From Candidatus Kapaibacterium sp. (GTDB lineage: Bacteria; Bacteroidota; Ignavibacteria; Kapaibacteriales; WFXC01), in the NCBI GenBank assembly GCA_015490805.1, contig WFXC01000016.1, positions 59,445-123,444 of the forward strand: a DNA stretch of 64,000 nucleotides, written 5' to 3'. This document shows, in pieces, positions 9,648 through 18,923 of this stretch. The stretch's first letter is position 1; every line of letters starts with the position of its first letter. The translations under genes were made by a program, and so were the position numbers. The notes under the pieces were generated by a model, which saw only the letters and a program-made list of their open reading frames with translations, made no database searches and was not told where the DNA came from.

Positions 9648-11624
9648 TTATCGAAGGTAGTCTAACTGGTAGCGAACTTCCAGAACTTTCTGCACCTCTT
9701 CGATGACGGTGAAAGAATTTCGCAACGTCTGCCGCTCAATTTTTGAAAGTTCCCGGGGATCGATGTATCGCCCTGAATTATGATGCCGCAAACCCGTGCG
9801 CGTCCGCAGTCGAAGATAGAGCCCATACGCTTCTGCCGCTTCGTTGTACAATTGGCGATTCGCCGGTTCCCGTTCTCCAGCCGCCTGGAATCGCTCCATT
9901 GTATTGGTAATATGCACAGCGCCAGCATCAATGGTTAACACCCTGGCGGCATCTGCCAGTGGCATCATTGCCCGGAGTTTAATATCAAACCGATCCTTGT
10001 GCTCCCCGCTCCGCTCCAGGATAAAATTGCGGAAGAAACTCAACGGCGGAGGATTCTGTAAAGCATTTTTTGCCAGGAAAATTAAATACGCCGGCTCCTC
10101 CTCTTCGCCCGTACGGATGGTATCATACAAAGCCTCTGCTAACCGGGTGTCACCAGCGACCGGGCGCAGGTCAAAAAAGATCGTGGTATGCATAACCGCC
10201 TTCTCATCTGGCTCAGTCATCCATCGCCAGAAATATTTTTTCCATACCGATAGCGGTTGACACCACGTCGGGTTATTTGCCATCATTCCGCCGGGACACA
10301 GGGCAAATCCACACTGCGTCAGAATATCAATGACTCGCTCTGCAAAGAGTAAAAAATATTCCCTTGCATAGCCCTCTTCTTCCTTTGATTGAGGGTCCGC
10401 ATACACTAGCGCATTATCCAGGTCGGTTCGCAGCATTTGTTCCTTCCGTCCTTCACTCCCCATTGAAAGCCAGCAAAAGGGGAGTGGCGCTTCGTGTCCT
10501 TCAGAACGCAACTGTTGTTGCACCAGCTGCACCGCCCGCTGGATCAACGCATCATTGATATGGGTCATTACATTCGTCACAAAAGCAATATTAACGCCGT
10601 GCTCGATGTAAAACTGCAAGAGCTCTTCGGCACGATCCCGGGTTGCCGCCAGCGTGTCAACGTCCCGCGCCCGCACCATCTCTTTCACCAGCACGGCTGG
10701 ACTGTTACCCATTCGTAAGAACAAATCCCGCTCGGAGATCATCCCAAGAGCAGGACTACGGTCCGTTCCATCAGCCGTCACACACAGATGGCGAATGCGG
10801 TGCTGCATCATCAGGATCAGAGCATCGGCGGCGGAAATACCGGGCGGCACCGTCACAACAGGAGAATGCATAATACGGGCAATCGCTGCTTCTACCGGTA
10901 CTTCCCCTGTCGCAACATATCGCCGCAAATCTGTGTCGGTCACAATGCCCAGCGGGCGACGATGCTCATCCGCAATAATCACCGATCCCACATCCTGCTC
11001 TGTCATCAAGCGGGCGGCGGCAGCAATGGAGGTCTCGGTCGTCACGGTCACCGGCGCTCGCCGGGGATGCAGTTCAACTCCCTCGATCGGCAGCAGTGCC
11101 ACTGGCTGATCGTTCTGGATCAGTTCCAGCGTCTCGCCAGCAGCAGGTTCTCTAACCAATCGTCGCAGCACTTGCATTCCAGCGGCGAAGCCAGCGGCAA
11201 AAAACAGGGCAACATCGTTATAGCGTTCAATCAATGGCTGAAACTGGTGCCACGGAATGGCGTACAATAGCGTATCTTCCCGAGCCCGCGCGCTCAAGCC
11301 ATACTCTGTACCGGCTAATAGAGCGGTGACCCCAAATAGATCGCCTTCATCGCAGATTTCTACCAACTGTTCCTGATCGCCCACTGTTTTCAAAAGCTCG
11401 ATAAGCCCCTTCTGAACCACAAAAAAATCTTCCGATGGTTGTTCGCCTTCCCGGAACACATAAGCTCCTTCAGGAACAAAACGAATGCGACAATGGAGCG
11501 CTAACTGGAGTAAATCTTCTTCCTCCAGAGCAGAAAAGGGCGGATATTGTCGAAGGAAATCGGCGACGCGATACTGAAGACTCTCAGCCGTCGTGTCCAT
11601 ATAGTGCAACAGGTTTTTGTACAA
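9648..11624 (-). CDS. cNMP-binding/CBS/DUF294 nucleotidyltransferase-like protein
   Basis: A 658-residue multidomain regulator: a cyclic-nucleotide-binding domain (about 20-140; REGEQPSEDFFVVQKG and EGDLFG motifs), a CBS pair (about 180-310), a DUF294 GlnD-like nucleotidyltransferase domain (about 320-460) with SMGSEGRKEQ and the metal-binding TDLDNALVY, and a C-terminal helical DUF294 domain. The architecture suggests a soluble signal-integrating enzyme that could modify a protein or nucleotide in response to cNMP or adenylate levels; the substrate is unknown. The listed start is a TTG closely preceded by GAGAGGGTGA. An ATG at 11600 is an alternative but has no ribosome-binding site at normal distance. 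It lies 57 bases after dnaG and 5 before recO. Confidence 0.87.
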   Translation of the reverse strand: MYKNLLHYMDTTAESLQYRVADFLRQYPPFSALEEEDLLQLALHCRIRFVPEGAYVFREGEQPSEDFFVVQKGLIELLKTVGDQEQLVEICDEGDLFGVTALLAGTEYGLSARAREDTLLYAIPWHQFQPLIERYNDVALFFAAGFAAGMQVLRRLVREPAAGETLELIQNDQPVALLPIEGVELHPRRAPVTVTTETSIAAAARLMTEQDVGSVIIADEHRRPLGIVTDTDLRRYVATGEVPVEAAIARIMHSPVVTVPPGISAADALILMMQHRIRHLCVTADGTDRSPALGMISERDLFLRMGNSPAVLVKEMVRARDVDTLAATRDRAEELLQFYIEHGVNIAFVTNVMTHINDALIQRAVQLVQQQLRSEGHEAPLPFCWLSMGSEGRKEQMLRTDLDNALVYADPQSKEEEGYAREYFLLFAERVIDILTQCGFALCPGGMMANNPTWCQPLSVWKKYFWRWMTEPDEKAVMHTTIFFDLRPVAGDTRLAEALYDTIRTGEEEEPAYLIFLAKNALQNPPPLSFFRNFILERSGEHKDRFDIKLRAMMPLADAARVLTIDAGAVHITNTMERFQAAGEREPANRQLYNEAAEAYGLYLRLRTRTGLRHHNSGRYIDPRELSKIERQTLRNSFTVIEEVQKVLEVRYQLDYLR

Positions 11625-11681
11625 ATCACCCTCTCAGACGGACAAAAGGTTGCATTAGTCCGCCAGAATCTGTTCGAACTT

Positions 11682-13514
11682 TTATTCCGACTGCTGCAGA
11701 GCGGCTATTTGCTCCCGTACCTGCTGGAGCTGCTGCAACAGCCGCACCATCTCGGCATCATCCGCTCCCGCCAACTGTTGTTTGAGCTGTTCTTGCTGCT
11801 GCTGGAGTCGTCGAAGCTGGAGTCGTCGAACACTATCCCGAAATGCTACCCGCTCATCCACTTCAATCCGCACTTCATAAGCGCGCCACCGATCGCTGGG
11901 AGTTTCCGGGTCCACCAGCAGTCCTGCCAGCAGCGTTCGTATTGATTCCGGAATCGTCTCGTCCTGCAAAATACCGTGAATCCATTCCCCATCTGGCTGT
12001 GCCCGGCGGTGCAGCACCTGAAATAAAGTCCGAGCTGCGCCGCTGATAAACAGCTCCTCTTTCACAATTTGACGCCCAATGGCTGAAGCTATGCCTTCCG
12101 GATGCCGAAGAAGGATCCGAAAGATGGTTTCCTCTTCGGGTAACAAATCGGTCGATTCATCAGCCGACGGTGTTGGTTCTGGTTGTGTAGATGACAGAGT
12201 AGCAGCAGAAGCTGCCGATGGTCGCCGTTTCCGTCGAAGCTGCTGCAGTATCTGATACAATCGTGCTTCTGGAAAGCGAAGGTGCTGGGCTAACTGGCGA
12301 ATCGTAAAATCCTGCTGCAACGGATCAGGTATCTGCGCAATTACTTCGACCAGATACTTCACTGCCTGCGCCTGCTGTACCGGCGTTGCCATTCGTCCCT
12401 GTCGGTGCAAATGATGGAGCAGGAAAGCCAAACCATCCGCTGCTTCGTCAATGCGCCGTCGCAATTCTTCGACAGAGAAGCGGCGAACAAAGCTATCGGG
12501 GTCTTCTCCTTCAGGCAGTTGCACGACAAATACGTCGATTCCGGTTGCAAAAGCAAGTTCAACCGCTCGAACAGCCGCCTGCTGCCCCGCCTCATCCTGA
12601 TCATAGAGTAATGCAATGGCTGGCGCATACCGTTTCAGCATACGTAGATGCTGTGCCGTGAGTGCAGTACCGCACGCGGCAACGACATTGGGAATGCCAG
12701 CCTGTACCAGCGCTAACACGTCCATATAACCCTCCACAATCACCGCTGTTTGTTCCCGGCGAATTGCATCCCGTGCTTGATACAGTCCATAAAGCACTTG
12801 ACTTTTGTCGTACACCATCGTTTGTGGAGAATTCAAATACTTTGGCGTATCCTCTTCCCGGAGGCGGCGAGCGCCGAATCCCACAACCTGCCCAAAAGAG
12901 TGGAAAATAGGGAAGATCAGGCGATGGCGGAAACGATCGTACGTAGATTTTTCCGTTTCAACTACCAGCCCTGCCTTAGCAAGGAGCTCAGGCGAAAAGC
13001 CCTGTTGCCGGAGCGTGATTTGCAGCGTGTCCCACCCAGCAGGTGCATAGCCCAACTGGAACTGTTCGATGATCTGTTTCCGAATCCCGCGGCGTTCCAG
13101 ATATAGCCGCGCTGCCTGTCCAGCCGGAGAATGTAGTTGCTGTACAAAAAAATCCGTCGCTGCCCGCAGTACTCGATACAACTGTTCCTTCTCACTCCGA
13201 ATCGGTGCATCCTGTGCCTGTTGCTCCGGAATGTCGATCCCTATTCGGTGTGCAACCATCCGGACTGCTTCGGTAAACGAAATCCCGTGATATTCCATCA
13301 AGAACGTGAAAACATTCCCTCCTTTTCCACAACCGAAACACTTAAAAATGCCACGCTCTGGCGAGACCGAAAAAGAGGGTGTTCGCTCCTTGTGAAACGG
13401 GCACAAAGCGACATAGGAACGCCCCCGGCGGCGAAGCGGAACAAATTCTCCAATGATTTCGACAATATCCGCCTGGGAACGCACCAACTCGACAATGTCT
13501 TCTGGAATTGGCAT
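11682..13514 (-). CDS. dnaG: DNA primase DnaG
   Basis: A 610-residue primase. The N-terminal CHC2 zinc finger uses Cys38, His41, Cys59 and Cys62 (CPFH ... CFGC). The catalytic core follows with a TOPRIM region (VEGYMDVLALVQAG, then ALLYDQDEAG). The C-terminal part is the helicase-interaction domain, ending in a Gln/Leu-rich stretch predicted as coiled coil. It synthesises RNA primers at the replication fork. The frame is open for 11 more residues upstream, but the ATG at 13514 has GAGG eight bases before it and gives the usual MPIPEDIVE-type start. It heads the minus-strand group dnaG-DUF294-recO-corC-BI1-DUF457. Confidence 0.95.
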   Translation of the reverse strand: MPIPEDIVELVRSQADIVEIIGEFVPLRRRGRSYVALCPFHKERTPSFSVSPERGIFKCFGCGKGGNVFTFLMEYHGISFTEAVRMVAHRIGIDIPEQQAQDAPIRSEKEQLYRVLRAATDFFVQQLHSPAGQAARLYLERRGIRKQIIEQFQLGYAPAGWDTLQITLRQQGFSPELLAKAGLVVETEKSTYDRFRHRLIFPIFHSFGQVVGFGARRLREEDTPKYLNSPQTMVYDKSQVLYGLYQARDAIRREQTAVIVEGYMDVLALVQAGIPNVVAACGTALTAQHLRMLKRYAPAIALLYDQDEAGQQAAVRAVELAFATGIDVFVVQLPEGEDPDSFVRRFSVEELRRRIDEAADGLAFLLHHLHRQGRMATPVQQAQAVKYLVEVIAQIPDPLQQDFTIRQLAQHLRFPEARLYQILQQLRRKRRPSAASAATLSSTQPEPTPSADESTDLLPEEETIFRILLRHPEGIASAIGRQIVKEELFISGAARTLFQVLHRRAQPDGEWIHGILQDETIPESIRTLLAGLLVDPETPSDRWRAYEVRIEVDERVAFRDSVRRLQLRRLQQQQEQLKQQLAGADDAEMVRLLQQLQQVREQIAALQQSE

Positions 13515-13645
13515 TGCTGCATCCTCTATTCCTTTGCTTGTTTCCAATTGACGGATGGAGAAAGAAAATCGTCAGGCTGTAGAGAAACAGGATGCAAACT
13601 ATATTCGCGGGTTGTTCGTTACAAAGCCTGATTTTCAAAAATGGT

Positions 13646-13717
13646 GGCCCCTTCGTCTAATGGTTAGGACACCGCTCTTTCAAGGCGGCGATACGGGTTC
13701 GAGTCCCGTAGGGGTCA
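13646..13717 (+). tRNA. tRNA-Glu (anticodon TTC)
   Basis: A 72-nt cloverleaf. Acceptor arms GGCCCCT/AGGGGTC pair fully with one G-T. The anticodon stem CCGCT/GGCGG holds the loop CTTTCAA with anticodon TTC. The T arm reads CGGGTTCGAGTCCCG. The discriminator base is A and CCA is not encoded. A strong terminator follows 9 bases downstream. Confidence 0.96.
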
Positions 13718-13725
13718 CAGCCGGA

Positions 13726-13760
13726 AAGCGCCTCGGTTGGTGGGAGGCGCTTTTCTTTTT
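13726..13760 (+). terminator. Rho-independent terminator after tRNA-Glu
   Basis: The stem GCGCCTC/GAGGCGC (13728-13734 and 13744-13750) is followed at once by TTTTCTTTTT. It ends the tRNA-Glu transcript and separates it from the lipoprotein gene that starts at 13807. Confidence 0.9.
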
Positions 13761-13806
13761 GTTCGATTCCAAAAGGCTGTTAATCTTGAACGGCAAATTG
13801 TGGCAA

Positions 13807-15573
13807 ATGCAGTGCTGGAAAAGGGGGTGGCAATGGCTTCCCCTCTGCCTGTTGTCTCTTACTCTGGCTGCCTGTGCCTCTGCTCCTCGCTGTGAAAACC
13901 TGAGCGCAACAGGAAATCTCGCATCACTGAACTCACCTGCGGATGATCTGGCACCGCTCCCATACGCTTCCAACGTACTGATCTTTACATCGGATCGCTC
14001 CGCCATCGTTGAAACAGATAGCACCACCATAGAGCTGGACAACGACCAGCCAATTTTTCTTACATCGACCCAATACCGGGACGGCTGGGCAGAGCCAGCC
14101 GTAGTTCAGGAACCGCCGGTTAACCACTATGGCGGCGGAGCTGGCGCCACGTACTTTTATGATTCGGCTAATGGGATCACCAATGTCTTTTTCGCGGCTC
14201 CCGTCTCTGAAGGCAATTTTGATCTGTTTGTTGTTTCCGGATCTGCAGGACAATGGTCGAAACCCCGGCCGCTGACCGTATTAAATTCCCCCTACTGGGA
14301 TGGATACCCTGCCATTGCTCCTGATGGCTCGTATCTCTTGTTCGTTTCCGACCGTCCCCAGGGTCAGGGAGGGCTGGACCTTTACATCGCTTTCCGGTTA
14401 AGCGATAGCCTGTGGTCCATTCCGCAACCGCTTCGAGAACTCAATTCACGGTGGGATGAAATGTCCCCAGTCATCGACCGTGACGGAACGCTCTACTTTG
14501 CAACCCAGGCAATGAGTGCGCAACGGACTTTTGATATTGTACGCGCAACCCCAACCGGTGCAGGACAATGGAGCGCCCCCGAGTTGCTTCCTTTTCCCAT
14601 CAACACCAACAGCGATGAAATAACCCCTCAACTGTGGGGAGATTCACTGCTGCTGAGCTCTAACCGACCGGGAGGATGTGGCGGGTTTGATCTCTATGCT
14701 TTTCCCCTCTGCCCACCAGTTCAGGTTATTGGAACCGTCTTTTCAGATCCCGGAATGCATTCCCGCGAGCGGATTGTTGCCATCGACCATCACCACCGCC
14801 GCTTTGCCGAAACTGCTGTCCAATCTGATGGCCGCTTTCAGCTCCAATTGCCAGCGCGACGGCAATATCAATTGGTGTACGAAAATCCCTGTTACTCAGG
14901 AGACCCCATCATCATTGACGTGACAACACCGTGTACCCTTCAACCGACGGTTATTCGAGCTGATTTTACGGTCCCTCCCTTTCCAACACCAGAGCCCACG
15001 TTCCCATTTACCGTCGATATTCCCTATTTTGTTCCCGGTTACCATAAGCTTACAACCTTGCGCAACCTCCGGGATCTCCGACTCTTGCTGGAGATGAATC
15101 TCTTATCTTCCAAACACGCTGCTGTTGCTTATCCGGACAGTAGCTATGACCTTTACGCTCAAATTGTCCAGAAACAACTGGACATTTTTCGGGACCAACT
15201 TCAGCAAGCACTCCAGGCTGCCAATGACCCGTGTCAAAGCCAGAAATCTGATCTTCTTATCATCGTGGAAGGATATGCAAGTCCAAAGGAAATTCCAGAA
15301 CACGCCCGCTACATTGGCGTCGAGATATGGGACGAACACCACAACCTTTTTGTAACCCCAAAAATGCCCTTGACCCCGACGCTCCTAGCGCGTCTGCGAG
15401 CATACTTTGTCCTTCGTTTCCTGCAACAGATACTGTCCAAAGATCCACAATGGAAGACATTTGCTGATCATATTCGCTGGAAAATTGCTGGATCAGTAAC
15501 CCCCGATGCCGGTCCTGAGCAGCGCAAAGTGCGAATTTTAATCACCAATGCTGAACCATTACAAAAACTTTGA
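13807..15573 (+). CDS. PorE-like lipoprotein: PD40 propeller, CRD-like and OmpA-like domains
   Basis: A 588-residue predicted lipoprotein. The open frame runs upstream through tRNA-Glu and its terminator, so the start must lie after them; the ATG at 13807 gives a signal peptide with lipobox LAAC (Cys23). Four or more PD40/WD40-like repeats follow (IFTSDRS; GYPAIAPDGSYLLFVSDRP; DEMSPVIDRDGTLYF; LLLSSNRPGGCGGFDLY). Then comes a carboxypeptidase-regulatory-like beta module (about 310-370) and a C-terminal domain with LLIIVEGYASP and PEQRKVRILI, resembling a divergent OmpA peptidoglycan-binding fold. This order matches PorE of the type IX secretion system except for the missing TPR part. The T9SS assignment is inference. 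No strong Shine-Dalgarno is seen. Confidence 0.75.
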   Translation: MQCWKRGWQWLPLCLLSLTLAACASAPRCENLSATGNLASLNSPADDLAPLPYASNVLIFTSDRSAIVETDSTTIELDNDQPIFLTSTQYRDGWAEPAVVQEPPVNHYGGGAGATYFYDSANGITNVFFAAPVSEGNFDLFVVSGSAGQWSKPRPLTVLNSPYWDGYPAIAPDGSYLLFVSDRPQGQGGLDLYIAFRLSDSLWSIPQPLRELNSRWDEMSPVIDRDGTLYFATQAMSAQRTFDIVRATPTGAGQWSAPELLPFPINTNSDEITPQLWGDSLLLSSNRPGGCGGFDLYAFPLCPPVQVIGTVFSDPGMHSRERIVAIDHHHRRFAETAVQSDGRFQLQLPARRQYQLVYENPCYSGDPIIIDVTTPCTLQPTVIRADFTVPPFPTPEPTFPFTVDIPYFVPGYHKLTTLRNLRDLRLLLEMNLLSSKHAAVAYPDSSYDLYAQIVQKQLDIFRDQLQQALQAANDPCQSQKSDLLIIVEGYASPKEIPEHARYIGVEIWDEHHNLFVTPKMPLTPTLLARLRAYFVLRFLQQILSKDPQWKTFADHIRWKIAGSVTPDAGPEQRKVRILITNAEPLQKL

Positions 15574-15605
15574 TGAAAGGAAACAGCCAATGCAACAGTT
15601 TTGCG

Positions 15606-15613
15606 TAATTTTG
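15606..15613 (+). promoter_or_regulatory. Possible -7 element (TAnnTTTG) upstream of hppD
   Basis: TAATTTTG fits the TAnnTTTG -7 element known for Bacteroidota housekeeping promoters and sits about 110 bases before the dioxygenase gene. A convincing -33 TTTG at the right spacing was not found. An imperfect hairpin (GGTTGC ... GCAACG) lies just downstream, in the putative 5' leader. Confidence 0.35.
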
Positions 15614-15724
15614 AAGTTTGATAATACCGGTTGCAAAGAAAGCAACGTTATGGAAGTCGCTTCAGACCAACACACAATAGGATAAAACTCAAAACTCTTG
15701 TCGAACAATTAAAAGGAGCATCCA

Positions 15725-16858
15725 ATGGAAGTCCAATCCCCGGAAACCCTGCAACAACAGGCACAGCAACCATTCAAAATCCTCGGGATTCATCATGTGG
15801 AGTTTTTTGTCGGCAACGCCAAACAGGCAGCCTATTTCTACCGCCGTGGTTTCGGTTTTGAATGGTTTGCCTACAGTGGTCTGGAAACGGGTAATCGCAA
15901 CTCCACTTCGTATGCGCTCCGGCAGAATGAAGTCGTTTTTGTACTCACCGCACCGTATCACTCCAATAGTCCCATCTATGAATTTTTGCAAAAGCACGGT
16001 GATGGGGTACGTGACATCGCATTCTTAGTTGATGATGCTGAAAAAGCGTATGAAACAACCACTGCGCGTGGCGCTGAGAGTGTGGTAGAGCCCCACGTAG
16101 TTGAGGATGAGAATGGGCAAGTAAAGATTGCAACCGTTAGGGCATATGGAGATATCGTGCACAGCTTCATTGAAAAAGGAGACTATCAGGGTGTTTTCCT
16201 TCCTGGTTTTCAGGGCGTCGACAAAGATCCAATTGCTGATCCGGTTGGCTTTGTCCGTATTGACCACATTGTTGGCAATATGGGATGGAATCAGATGGAA
16301 GAAATGGTCAACTTTTACAACCGGGTTTTTGGCTTCAAACGGTTTGTGTCATTTGATGACAAGGACATTTCGACGGAGTACACCGCTTTGCGATCTACGG
16401 TGGTTGCCAACGATAATTTGCTGATCAAATTCCCCATCAACGAACCAGCAGAAGGCAAGAAAAAATCTCAAATTGAAGAGTTTGTGGAGTTCAACGAAGG
16501 TCCAGGAGTTCAGCACATCGCATTGTTAACCAACGACATCGTGACAACGGTTGAAAAACTGCGTGCCAACGGCATTGAGTTTATGGACACCCCGGACGCA
16601 TACTATGATACTTTGCCTAGCCGGGTAGGAGCAATTGATGAAGCGGTAGACACTATCCGACGGTTGCGCATCTTGGTGGATCGCGATGACCAAGGATACT
16701 TGCTCCAGATTTTCACCCGAACCTTGGTGGATCGTCCCACGCTCTTTTTTGAAATCATCCAGCGCAAAGGCGCGCAGTCCTTTGGTAAAGGCAATTTCAA
16801 AGCGCTGTTTGAAGCCATTGAACGTGAACAGGCATTGCGTGGGACGCTGGACAAATAA
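15725..16858 (+). CDS. hppD: 4-hydroxyphenylpyruvate dioxygenase
   Basis: A 377-residue two-module vicinal-oxygen-chelate protein. It converts 4-hydroxyphenylpyruvate to homogentisate with Fe(II) and O2 in tyrosine catabolism (cytosol). The iron triad is visible: His181 (IDHIVGN), His264 (GVQHIAL) and Glu343 (FFEIIQR). The C-terminal signature [22 protein letters not shown] is the classic family ending and distinguishes it from hydroxymandelate synthase in general pattern. AAAAGGAG lies a few bases before the ATG. Glutamate dehydrogenase follows 46 bases later on the same strand, which suggests a joint amino-acid degradation unit. Homogentisate dioxygenase is not in the window. Confidence 0.95.
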   Translation: MEVQSPETLQQQAQQPFKILGIHHVEFFVGNAKQAAYFYRRGFGFEWFAYSGLETGNRNSTSYALRQNEVVFVLTAPYHSNSPIYEFLQKHGDGVRDIAFLVDDAEKAYETTTARGAESVVEPHVVEDENGQVKIATVRAYGDIVHSFIEKGDYQGVFLPGFQGVDKDPIADPVGFVRIDHIVGNMGWNQMEEMVNFYNRVFGFKRFVSFDDKDISTEYTALRSTVVANDNLLIKFPINEPAEGKKKSQIEEFVEFNEGPGVQHIALLTNDIVTTVEKLRANGIEFMDTPDAYYDTLPSRVGAIDEAVDTIRRLRILVDRDDQGYLLQIFTRTLVDRPTLFFEIIQRKGAQSFGKGNFKALFEAIEREQALRGTLDK

Positions 16859-16904
16859 AGCTGGATAACAAGTAGCAACAACAGACGAAAGGACGCAGAA
16901 GGAA

Positions 16905-18380
16905 ATGGCAGTTGCAAAGGATGTCGTCAAGCAGCGCCGGACAAGCTCGCGGCGAAAAAAGGATGTTATTCCGTTTTTCAAATCGGTTTCGATCTACTTC
17001 AATCGTGCTGCAAATCACCTGCTGAAAGAATACCCTGCTGGCTTGCTGAAGCAGATTCGAGAATGCAACGCTGTGTATTCGTTCCACTTTCCACTGCGTC
17101 GCGACGACGGAAATATTGAGGTAGTACACGCTTACCGGGTAGAGCATAGCCATCATCGATTGCCAACGAAAGGAGGCATTCGGTTTAGCGAGTTAGTGGA
17201 TCAAGATGAAGTGGAAGCCTTAGCAGCGCTGATGACTTTCAAATGCGCTATTGTGCACGTGCCCTTTGGCGGTGCAAAAGGCGGTGTCAAGATAAACCCG
17301 CGCAACTATTCGGTGACCGAATTGGAGCGGATTACCCGACGGTATACAACGCAGTTACTTCACAAACACTTCATTGGTCCTGCGGTCGACGTGCCAGCAC
17401 CCGACTATGGCACTGGAGAGCGGGAAATGGCGTGGATCGCCGATACGTATATGATGCTCACCGGCGGCAGCGATATCAATGCACTGGCGTGCGTCACTGG
17501 AAAACCCATCAATCAAGGTGGGGTGCGGGGACGACGGGAAGCCACTGGATTGGGCGTCTACTATGGCCTCCGAGAAGCACTTCGCGATACGGATCTGCTG
17601 AAACGCTACGGAATCTTGCCCGGCATTGAGGGTAAAACGGTCATTGTTCAGGGATTCGGCAACGTAGGCTACCACGCAGCAAAGTTCATCCAGGAAGGCG
17701 GTGGGATTATCGTGGGAATCATCGAGTATGACGGCGCAATCTATAATCCAAAAGGGCTGGACGTTGAAGATGTCCAGCGCTGGCGCCAGGAAACGGGCTC
17801 CATCACGGGTTATCCCAAAGCGAAAACATACAAAAACGGGAACCGGCTGCTTACCTTCCCCTGCGACATTCTGGTGCCTGCCGCCCTGGAAAATCAGATC
17901 ACGGTAGAAAACGCCGAGTACGTGCAGGCAAAAATTATTGCTGAAGCTGCTAACGGTCCTGTGACCAGTCAGGCAGAGGAAATCTTAGAGAAACGTGGCA
18001 TTCTGATCATTCCCGATCTCTACTTGAATGCTGGCGGTGTCACGGTATCGTACTTTGAATGGCTCAAGAATATCTCCCACATCCGCTTTGGACGAATGGG
18101 AAAGCGTTTTGACGAAGCGGTCAATACCCGGCTGGTGGACTCAATCGAACGGCTGGTTGGCAAGCAGTTTTCGCAAATTGAACGCAACCTCCTGATTCGG
18201 GGAGCTGAAGAGCAGGATCTGGTTTACTCAGGACTGGAAGAAACGATGATTTTTGCATACCACGAAATCAAGAGCTACTGGAATGCAAATCCTGAAATCG
18301 AAAATTTCCGGACCGCTGCATACGTCTCTGGCATCGATAAAGTTGCACTGGCGTATATGCAACTGGGTGTATTTCCGTAA
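16905..18380 (+). CDS. Glu/Leu/Phe/Val dehydrogenase (glutamate dehydrogenase)
   Basis: A 491-residue NAD(P)-dependent oxidoreductase that deaminates glutamate to 2-oxoglutarate and ammonia. The N-terminal substrate domain contains KGGIRF and the catalytic PFGGAKGGVK loop (Lys125 region), followed by PAPDYGTGEREMAW. The Rossmann domain has GFGNVG near residue 250. The family is clear; glutamate is the most likely substrate from length and motifs, but the coenzyme cannot be read with certainty. It follows hppD after 46 bases, consistent with removal of amino groups during tyrosine or other amino-acid breakdown. The first 20 residues are basic and poorly conserved. Confidence 0.93.
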   Translation: MAVAKDVVKQRRTSSRRKKDVIPFFKSVSIYFNRAANHLLKEYPAGLLKQIRECNAVYSFHFPLRRDDGNIEVVHAYRVEHSHHRLPTKGGIRFSELVDQDEVEALAALMTFKCAIVHVPFGGAKGGVKINPRNYSVTELERITRRYTTQLLHKHFIGPAVDVPAPDYGTGEREMAWIADTYMMLTGGSDINALACVTGKPINQGGVRGRREATGLGVYYGLREALRDTDLLKRYGILPGIEGKTVIVQGFGNVGYHAAKFIQEGGGIIVGIIEYDGAIYNPKGLDVEDVQRWRQETGSITGYPKAKTYKNGNRLLTFPCDILVPAALENQITVENAEYVQAKIIAEAANGPVTSQAEEILEKRGILIIPDLYLNAGGVTVSYFEWLKNISHIRFGRMGKRFDEAVNTRLVDSIERLVGKQFSQIERNLLIRGAEEQDLVYSGLEETMIFAYHEIKSYWNANPEIENFRTAAYVSGIDKVALAYMQLGVFP

Positions 18381-18387
18381 AATTTCG

Positions 18388-18395
18388 TATTTTTG
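18388..18395 (+). promoter_or_regulatory. Possible -7 element (TATTTTTG) for the small protein-L31-S18 unit
   Basis: TATTTTTG followed by CA fits TAnnTTTG and lies 45 bases before the 62-residue gene. A second TTTG-rich stretch with local dyad (TTTTTGCAGTTTGCAAAAA) directly follows. No clear -33 element. Confidence 0.45.
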
Positions 18396-18439
18396 CAGTT
18401 TGCAAAAATTTGTCCAACGGTTAAAGCAACACTGGTACG

Positions 18440-18628
18440 ATGGGAAAAGATCAATCGTTTTTTGCCAAGGTATTAAAGAGCAAGCAAAAGCGGGAAGCGG
18501 GACCCGGCATTATGAATGTAATGGTGATCAAGCCGTACCGTTCCCCGAAAGGCACCATTCGCCTGCGGAAGAAAATGGTTAAAGTCAAAGACCTATCGGA
18601 AATCGACGCAATAGCCGCAAATTTGTAA
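18440..18628 (+). CDS. Small basic conserved-looking protein before L31
   Basis: A 62-residue basic protein (many Lys/Arg) with a Gly-Pro-Gly turn in the middle and a C-terminal [14 protein letters not shown] helix. The family is not recognised with certainty. Size, charge and position next to ribosomal genes recall the short DUF4295-type proteins of Bacteroidota, but this is only a resemblance. It starts 45 bases after a TAnnTTTG element and ends 25 bases before rpmE, so it is probably the first gene of a three-gene unit with L31 and S18. Confidence 0.6.
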   Translation: MGKDQSFFAKVLKSKQKREAGPGIMNVMVIKPYRSPKGTIRLRKKMVKVKDLSEIDAIAANL

Positions 18629-18653
18629 AGCAGCAATAAAAGGGTGTAGCGCT

Positions 18654-18923
18654 ATGAAGAAAGGCATTCATCCACGATATCACACTATCGAAGTTGTGAT
18701 GACAGACGGAACAGTCTTTAAAACTCGATCGTGTTATCCCAAAGATCGATTGGTGTTAGAAATTGACTCCAAAAGCCATCCCTTTTTTACCGGTAAGCAG
18801 GTATTGGTTGATACGGCTGGTCGGGTGGATCGCTTCAAGAAGCGATTAGAAAAATCACGCAAGATTCAAGAGCAGCGAAAGCAACAACAGTCCCAACAAC
18901 AAACAACTGAGGAGCAAGGATGA
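18654..18923 (+). CDS. rpmE: 50S ribosomal protein L31 (zinc-free type)
   Basis: An 89-residue L31. The start [10 protein letters not shown] and the HPFFTGKQ and GRVDRFKKR motifs are diagnostic. The CxxC/CxxC zinc positions of C+ L31 are absent: the usual CxCG is replaced by MTDG, and SKCHP by SKSHP, making this a C- form. L31 bridges the large and small subunits. The C-terminal tail is Gln-rich ([12 protein letters not shown]), longer than usual. Its stop overlaps the ATG of rpsR by four bases, so translation is coupled. Confidence 0.93.
   Translation: MKKGIHPRYHTIEVVMTDGTVFKTRSCYPKDRLVLEIDSKSHPFFTGKQVLVDTAGRVDRFKKRLEKSRKIQEQRKQQQSQQQTTEEQG

Noticed and set aside
13555..13806. In-frame N-terminal extension of the PorE-like lipoprotein gene starting at 13555
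   Set aside because: It runs through tRNA-Glu and its terminator; the signal peptide with lipobox starts at 13807.
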